A stretch of 57,821 nucleotides of DNA from positions 1-57,821 of the forward strand of contig NZ_JANUDY010000015.1 in the NCBI RefSeq assembly GCF_024809975.1, in the 5' to 3' direction. The position numbers and the translations under genes were made by a program. This document shows positions 53,333 to 57,821 of the stretch, piece after piece; positions within the stretch are counted from its first letter, which is position 1, and every line of letters starts with the position of its first letter. The notes under the pieces are model-generated. The model was given only the letters and a program-made list of their open reading frames with translations. It was not told where the DNA came from and did no database searches. This stretch comes from Comamonas sp. BIGb0152 (GTDB taxonomy: Bacteria > Pseudomonadota > Gammaproteobacteria > Burkholderiales > Burkholderiaceae_C).

Positions 53333-54604
53333 ATGCAACCCGATTTTTTGATTGACGCGCACAGCAAGAGCTACCCGCTGGCCGCTGCCCCCACCCAGGC
53401 CTCTAACCTGGCCGCACGCGGCTGGAACGTGCTGCGCGATGACCTGCCGTACCCGCTGGCCGTCATCCGCCAGTCGGCGCTGGCGCACAACGCCCGCTGG
53501 ATGCAGGACTATGCGGCACGCCGCCAGATCCAGTTTGCGCCCCATGGCAAGACCACCATGTCGCCCCAGCTGTTTGATTTGCAGCTGAAGGGCGGCGCCT
53601 GGGGCCTCACCTTTGCGACCATCTTCCAGCTGGCCGTGGGTGTGGAGGCCGGTGCGCGCCGCGCCATCATCGCCAACCAGGTGGTGGCGCCCGCCGATCT
53701 GGAGGGGCTGGATGCCTTGCTGACCCGGCACGCGGATCTGCGTGTCTGGTTCCTGGTCGACTCGATCAGCCAGCTGCGCTGCATCGAGGACTGGAGCCGC
53801 GCGCGCAACAGTGCCCGCCGCTTTGAGGTGCTGATCGAGGTGGGAATCCCCGGCCAGCGCACCGGCGTGCGCAGCCATGAAGAGGCGCTGGCGCTGGCCC
53901 AGGCCATCCACGCCAGCAGCAGCGCCCAGTTGGGTGGCATCGAATGCTATGAAGGGGGCCTGACCCAGTGCGACAGCGCCCATGACATCCCCGCCGTGGC
54001 CGAGCTGGTGCGCCGCGTGGTCGAGATTGCCAAGGCCTGCGATGCCCAGGGCCTGCTGCCCGATGAGGCGCCGATCTTGAGCGCGGGCGGCTCGGCTATT
54101 TTTGACCTGGTCGTGCCGCTGCTGCAGGGCGCGGGCCTGTCACGCCCCTTTACCGGCGTGCTGCGCTCGGGCTGCTACATCACGCATGACCATGGCAACT
54201 ACCGTCGCCTGCTCAAGCTGGTTGAGCAGCGCGAGGGCGTGCCGGATTCTCTGCAGGCCGCGCTGGAGGTCTGGGCCATGGTGCAGTCTGTCCCCGAGCC
54301 GGGCCTGGCCTTGCTCACCTGCGGCCGCCGCGATATCTCCTACGACCTGGAAATGCCCTCCGTGCAACGCCATGCCCCACGCGGCAGCCAAGAGGCACAA
54401 CCGGCCCCTGCGGGCTGGACCATCTCGGCCCTCAACGACCAGCATGCCTATCTGCGTTTTGATCCCGCGCAAGGCACACCAGCGGTGGGCGACCGCATTG
54501 CGCTGGGCATCTCCCACCCTTGCACCACGTTTGACAAGTGGCGCTGGATTCCGGTGGTGGACGATGCTTGGAACCTGGTCGATGCGATTGAGACAAGGTT
54601 CTGA
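53333..54604 (+). CDS. D-serine dehydratase-like PLP enzyme (alanine-racemase fold, DSD1 type)
   Basis: The 423-residue fold-type III PLP enzyme has the internal-aldimine Lys73 in FAPHGKTTMSPQL. The glycine-rich phosphate site is in LSAGGSAIFD. The C-terminal D-ser_dehydrat domain has zinc ligands His395 and Cys397 in GISHPCTTFDKW, as in zinc-dependent D-serine dehydratases and D-threonine aldolases. It would deaminate D-serine or another D-hydroxy amino acid, releasing an enamine that RidA clears. Eukaryotic DSD1 is about 380-430 residues; the length fits. Belongs to the ABC operon (11 bp after the ATPase). Confidence 0.9.
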   Translation: MQPDFLIDAHSKSYPLAAAPTQASNLAARGWNVLRDDLPYPLAVIRQSALAHNARWMQDYAARRQIQFAPHGKTTMSPQLFDLQLKGGAWGLTFATIFQLAVGVEAGARRAIIANQVVAPADLEGLDALLTRHADLRVWFLVDSISQLRCIEDWSRARNSARRFEVLIEVGIPGQRTGVRSHEEALALAQAIHASSSAQLGGIECYEGGLTQCDSAHDIPAVAELVRRVVEIAKACDAQGLLPDEAPILSAGGSAIFDLVVPLLQGAGLSRPFTGVLRSGCYITHDHGNYRRLLKLVEQREGVPDSLQAALEVWAMVQSVPEPGLALLTCGRRDISYDLEMPSVQRHAPRGSQEAQPAPAGWTISALNDQHAYLRFDPAQGTPAVGDRIALGISHPCTTFDKWRWIPVVDDAWNLVDAIETRF

Positions 54605-54619
54605 ATGCTTAGAGCACAA

Positions 54620-54760
54620 CCCCCTGAGGCGCTGTGCGCCTTCCCCCTTCTCTCATGCTTCGCATGGGAAGAGGGACGCAGCCCTCGCTGCGGGGCGGCG
54701 CGGCCCGCTCCGGCCCTTGCTCGGCTGCCCGCGCTTGGGCACTGCTCCAAGCAGTGGCTA
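54620..54760. repeat. Comamonadaceae-type intergenic repeat
   Basis: The 140-bp GC-rich block beginning cccctgaggcgctgtgcgcc and containing ATGC-TTC-GCAT flanked by ttctctc/gggaagag, then cgctgcggggcgg, resembles an intergenic repeat I associate with Comamonas, Delftia and Acidovorax genomes. It includes hairpins such as CACTGCT-CCA-AGCAGTG. No second copy is seen in the window. Recognition is from memory of its style, not a search. Confidence 0.6.
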
Positions 54761-54783
54761 GGCCATCCATGGGGAGCATGGTG

Positions 54784-55740
54784 ATGAATCGCTCGGTTTT
54801 GAGCCTGCAGTGGCTGCAGCAGCAGCAGGCCGCGCTGCCGCTGGCCCAGCGCCAGGTGATCGATGTGATCCTGCGCGACCCGGGCGCGGCCGTGCTGGCG
54901 ACGGTCGAGCAGCTGGCGCTGCAGGCCCATGTGTCCATGCCCACCATCGTGCGCATGTGCCGCCGCTTTGGCTATGCCTCGGTGCGCGATTTCATGGTGG
55001 CGCTGGCGCAGACCTTGGCGGTCTCGGGCTCGCACCTACACCGCAGCGTGCAGCAGGACGACTCTACCGCCGAGGTGGTCAGCAAGATCGTGCATGCCGC
55101 CGCCGGTGCCATTGCCACCTTGGGCCAACGGCTGGATGCAGCGCTGATCGACGAGGTGGCTACCAAGATGGCGAACGCCTCGCGCATCGATTGCTACTCC
55201 GTCGGAGCGGCCTCGTCCTTTATGGCCCAAGAGCTGCAAAGCCGCTTGTTTCGCCTGGGCCTCACCTCCAACGCCATCTTTGATGCCCACCAGCAGCTGG
55301 TGTCGGCCTCGACCCTGGGCAAAAGCGGGGTGGCCTTTGTGATCTCGCATGTGGGGCGCATGCCCTACACCCTGGAGGCGGCGCAGTTTGCCAAACAGCA
55401 AGGCGCCACCGTGGTGGCCCTGACCCAGCCCGACACACCGCTGGCCGAGATGGCCGACCATGTGTTGGCGGTGACCGTGCCCCAGGATGCGGTGATGCGC
55501 GTGGGCACCGAGGCCTACCTGGCCCACCTGGTGGTGATCGAAATCATGATGGTGCGCCTGGCGCAGATTCTGGGGCCGCGCGTGGTTACCGGCATGCAGC
55601 AGTACAAGCGGCTGCTGGAGACCCATGGTTTTGACAGTTATGAATACATGGGCTTTCAGCAGCCCGCGCAGCAGCGCAAAGGGGGGCCCGCGCCGGATGC
55701 AACGGCCCCCGCCCAGCAACAAGGCCCAACCGCCGACTGA
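54784..55740 (+). CDS. RpiR/MurR-family regulator (HTH plus SIS domain)
   Basis: The 318-residue regulator has an N-terminal RpiR helix-turn-helix (VEQLALQAHVSMPTIVRMCR, then RFGYASVRDF). A SIS sugar-phosphate or ligand-binding domain follows (about 125-260, RIDCYSVGAASSFMAQELQS and GVAFVISHVGR). It senses a phosphorylated sugar or related ligand and is the obvious regulator of the surrounding D-amino-acid cluster. GGGGAG stands 7 nt before the ATG at 54784. A long Gln/Pro-rich tail is atypical. A TGTA-N7-TACA palindrome near ridA may be its site. Confidence 0.92.
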   Translation: MNRSVLSLQWLQQQQAALPLAQRQVIDVILRDPGAAVLATVEQLALQAHVSMPTIVRMCRRFGYASVRDFMVALAQTLAVSGSHLHRSVQQDDSTAEVVSKIVHAAAGAIATLGQRLDAALIDEVATKMANASRIDCYSVGAASSFMAQELQSRLFRLGLTSNAIFDAHQQLVSASTLGKSGVAFVISHVGRMPYTLEAAQFAKQQGATVVALTQPDTPLAEMADHVLAVTVPQDAVMRVGTEAYLAHLVVIEIMMVRLAQILGPRVVTGMQQYKRLLETHGFDSYEYMGFQQPAQQRKGGPAPDATAPAQQQGPTAD

Positions 55741-55773
55741 TGGCAGCCGGTAGCAGCGCCTGGAGATGAAGCA

Positions 55774-57255
55774 ATGGAACGCAGAGTGTGGTTGAGCAAT
55801 GGCACGGTGGTGGATGGCACCGGCCTGTCGGAGTTTGTCGGGGATGTCTGGCTGCAGGGCGGGCGCATTGTGGGCGTGTTTGCCCGCGATGGCGCGGCGG
55901 ATGCCGCCCAGCAAGCCGCGTTGGAAAACTGGAAGGCGCAAGACCCGCTGCACATTGACTGCACGGCCAAGGTGGTTGCACCGGGCTTTATCGATGTGCA
56001 CACCCATGACGATGCCGCCGCGTTGAATAGCCCGGCCATGCTGCCCAAGCTCTCGCAAGGGGTGACGACGGTGATCGCCGGTAACTGCGGCATATCGCTG
56101 GCCCCGGTGGTGACCGCACACCCGCCCGCACCCTTGTCGCTGCTGGGCGACCAGCAGTTCCGCTTTGGCAGCATGCAGGATTACGCAGCGGCCGTGGATG
56201 CCGCGCAACCCTCCATCAACATTGCGGCGCTCTTGGGCCACACCTCCTTGCGCATCAAGCACATGGCCGATCTGAGCCGCCCAGCCAATGCGGCCGAGCG
56301 CGAGGCCATGGCCGAGGACATGCAAGAGGCCATGCAGGCCGGCGCGCTGGGCCTGTCCAGCGGCATCTTTTACCGCGAAGCCTATGCGGCCGACATGCAG
56401 GAGCTGGTGGCGGTAGCCACCGTGGCGGCCCGGCATGGCGGCGTGTATGCCACCCATATCCGCGACGAGCTCGAAGGCATTCTGGAGGCCATGCTGGAGG
56501 CTGCAGGCACCGCCAAACAGTCGGGCCTGCCGCTGGTGCTGTCACACCACAAATGCGCGGGCTCGGCCAACTGGGGCCGCACCTTGCAGACCTTGCCGCT
56601 GGTCGACAAACTGGCGCAGCAGCAAGAGCTGGCGATGGACGTCTATCCCTACACGGCAGGATCCACCGTGCTGCGCGAGGACCTGGTCGATGGCGTGATC
56701 GATATCCTGATCACCCGCAGCGAGCCCTTTCCCGAGGTGGGCGGCCGTTACCTGCGCGATATCGCCAATGAGTGGGGCATCAGCCAGTACGAAGCCTGCG
56801 TGCGCCTCAAGCCCGGCAATGCCTGCTATTTTCAGATGCGCGAAGACGATGTGGAGCGCGTCATCCGCCACCCGCTGGCCATGATCGGCTCGGACGGCCT
56901 GCCCAACGACGAGCGCCCGCACCCACGGCTGTGGGGCGCCTTCCCCCGCGTGCTGGCCATGTACTGGCGAGACAAGGGCGTGCTGAGCCTCGCCCAGGCC
57001 GTGCACAAGATGACCGGCATGTCGGCCCAGCGCTTTCGCATGGCCGACCGAGGCGTGTTGGCTGCTGGCAAGGCCGCCGATGTGGTGGTGTTCGACCCTG
57101 TGCGTATCCAGGACCAGGCCACGTTTGAGAACCCCAAGCAGCGCAGCGTGGGCGTGGAAGCGGTCTGGGTGAACGGTGTGCTCAGCTATACGGAAGCGGC
57201 GGGCGCTTTGCCCGCACGCGCTGGGCGGTTTGTGCGGCGGGCGGTGGCGGCTTAG
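55774..57255 (+). CDS. N-acyl-D-amino-acid deacylase (D-aminoacylase)
   Basis: The 493-residue amidohydrolase removes acyl groups from N-acyl-D-amino acids. Zinc ligands His76/His78 are in PGFIDVHTHDD and the bridging Cys105 in VIAGNCGIS. The later histidines are in ATHIRDE and LVLSHHKCAG, and the catalytic Asp is in GSDGLPNDERPHPR near residue 373. These are the features that separate D-aminoacylases from other amidohydrolases. Length fits (480-500). Starts 33 bp after the regulator. The product D-amino acid would feed the upstream PLP enzyme. No signal peptide, so deacylation is cytosolic after ABC import. Confidence 0.94.
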   Translation: MERRVWLSNGTVVDGTGLSEFVGDVWLQGGRIVGVFARDGAADAAQQAALENWKAQDPLHIDCTAKVVAPGFIDVHTHDDAAALNSPAMLPKLSQGVTTVIAGNCGISLAPVVTAHPPAPLSLLGDQQFRFGSMQDYAAAVDAAQPSINIAALLGHTSLRIKHMADLSRPANAAEREAMAEDMQEAMQAGALGLSSGIFYREAYAADMQELVAVATVAARHGGVYATHIRDELEGILEAMLEAAGTAKQSGLPLVLSHHKCAGSANWGRTLQTLPLVDKLAQQQELAMDVYPYTAGSTVLREDLVDGVIDILITRSEPFPEVGGRYLRDIANEWGISQYEACVRLKPGNACYFQMREDDVERVIRHPLAMIGSDGLPNDERPHPRLWGAFPRVLAMYWRDKGVLSLAQAVHKMTGMSAQRFRMADRGVLAAGKAADVVVFDPVRIQDQATFENPKQRSVGVEAVWVNGVLSYTEAAGALPARAGRFVRRAVAA

Positions 57256-57366
57256 AAAGCTCAAAAGCGCCAATAGACAGGCGTATTTCGAAAGACGGGC
57301 TTTCTATCGAAATTGTTCATTTGGTAGTTTTGAACTATCATTTTTCAATTTTTGATAGGAGTCCGC

Positions 57367-57821
57367 ATGTCAGGAAAGCCAGCAGCCCGCATCGATGACA
57401 AAGTCAAATACGCACGTGTCGTCACCGGCTCACGGACAGTACTGATAGGCACCCAAGGCGGGGTGGCGTGCTCCGTCTGCCCAGGCGGCAAGGCGGTCGG
57501 CAACCCCGTCAACCCGCAGCTAGGCGCCAAGGTCTTGTCCGGGTCTTCTGACCTGGACTTTGCTTTGCCCGGCGCCATGCCCATCGTCTGGCAGCGCCAG
57601 TACAGCAGCTATGTCAATGCGCAGCATGGCGGGCACTGCGGGGTGCTGGGATATGGCTGGGGCTTGCCGCTGGAGCTGCGCATCTCCCTGCAGGCAAGCG
57701 CTACCTTGCTGCATGACAGCCAAGGGCGCACGATCACTTTTGACGCGCTGGCTGCGGGTGAATCGATTTACAGCCCAAGCGAGGATATCTGGCTGCTGCG
57801 CTCGGGCAGGCATCCGGGCAA
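57367..57821 (+). CDS. PAAR-like/RHS-family protein, start only (runs off the window)
   Basis: An uninterrupted frame begins at the ATG after TAGGAG and stays open to the window edge, giving the first 151 residues and no stop. The N-terminus MSGKPAARIDDKV and the metal-site-like VACSVCPGGKAV resemble PAAR-like tip domains. GNPVNPQLGAKVLSGSSDLD, then PIVWQRQYSSYVN, match the DUF6531 start of RHS polymorphic toxins. Such proteins cap the type VI secretion spike and carry a C-terminal toxin with an immunity gene next to it; both would lie outside the window. The leader (57256-57366) is AT-rich. Confidence 0.8.
   Translation, partial: MSGKPAARIDDKVKYARVVTGSRTVLIGTQGGVACSVCPGGKAVGNPVNPQLGAKVLSGSSDLDFALPGAMPIVWQRQYSSYVNAQHGGHCGVLGYGWGLPLELRISLQASATLLHDSQGRTITFDALAAGESIYSPSEDIWLLRSGRHPG

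Overview
The window looks like a chromosomal segment of a GC-rich betaproteobacterium of the Comamonadaceae (Comamonas/Delftia/Acidovorax type). Support comes from the protein repertoire (Betaproteobacteria-type SrkA and AMP nucleosidase, a DUF4148 protein, exported proteins with an IPTL-like C-terminal tail), the strong GC3 codon use and an intergenic repeat of a style common in this family. I see no rRNA, tRNA, CRISPR array or complete insertion sequence. Genus is inferred, not measured.

Layout. 1-13 kb is mostly housekeeping: srkA and ohr, a minus-strand group with 3-hydroxyacyl-CoA dehydrogenase and a HpaI-type aldolase, purT, a tannase-family lipoprotein esterase, amn, then the plus-strand run dbpA / CDF transporter / dtd / maltose-type acetyltransferase. 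13-18.7 kb holds two exported proteins with similar signal peptides and tails but different middles, each behind an AT-rich leader, and between them a MarR / DNA-alkylation-repair operon. A ~163-bp MITE-like element lies just 3' of the large surface-protein gene (15601-15763). A second, inverted copy lies at 1-111, just 3' of srkA.

18.7-30.4 kb is a heavy-metal island. A two-component system (minus) is divergent from czcCBA (plus), with a palindrome resembling a CusR/CzcR box between them. A small DUF4148 exported protein follows. Then comes a cadR-cadA pair with a textbook MerR-type promoter (19-bp spacer). 30.5-43.5 kb is a mosaic of small, mostly single-gene units: LysR/oxidoreductase, an APH(6)-like kinase, a Gre-like factor, DUF1993, GNAT, FabF/TetR, LysR, DUF4279 and MocR/EamA. 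Several divergent pairs have clear palindromic operators.

43.6-57.3 kb is a catabolic block: a secreted M20 peptidase, dgoK-dgoA, RidA, and a five-gene peptide-type ABC transporter. These are followed by a D-serine-dehydratase-like PLP enzyme, an RpiR regulator and a D-aminoacylase. Together they suggest import of N-acyl-D-amino acids or D-amino-acid peptides, deacylation, deamination, and RidA clearing the reactive enamine. A palindrome of the kind RpiR/HexR proteins bind sits in the ridA-ABC divergent region. The window ends inside a PAAR-like/RHS-type gene, probably a type VI secretion effector, which runs off the edge.
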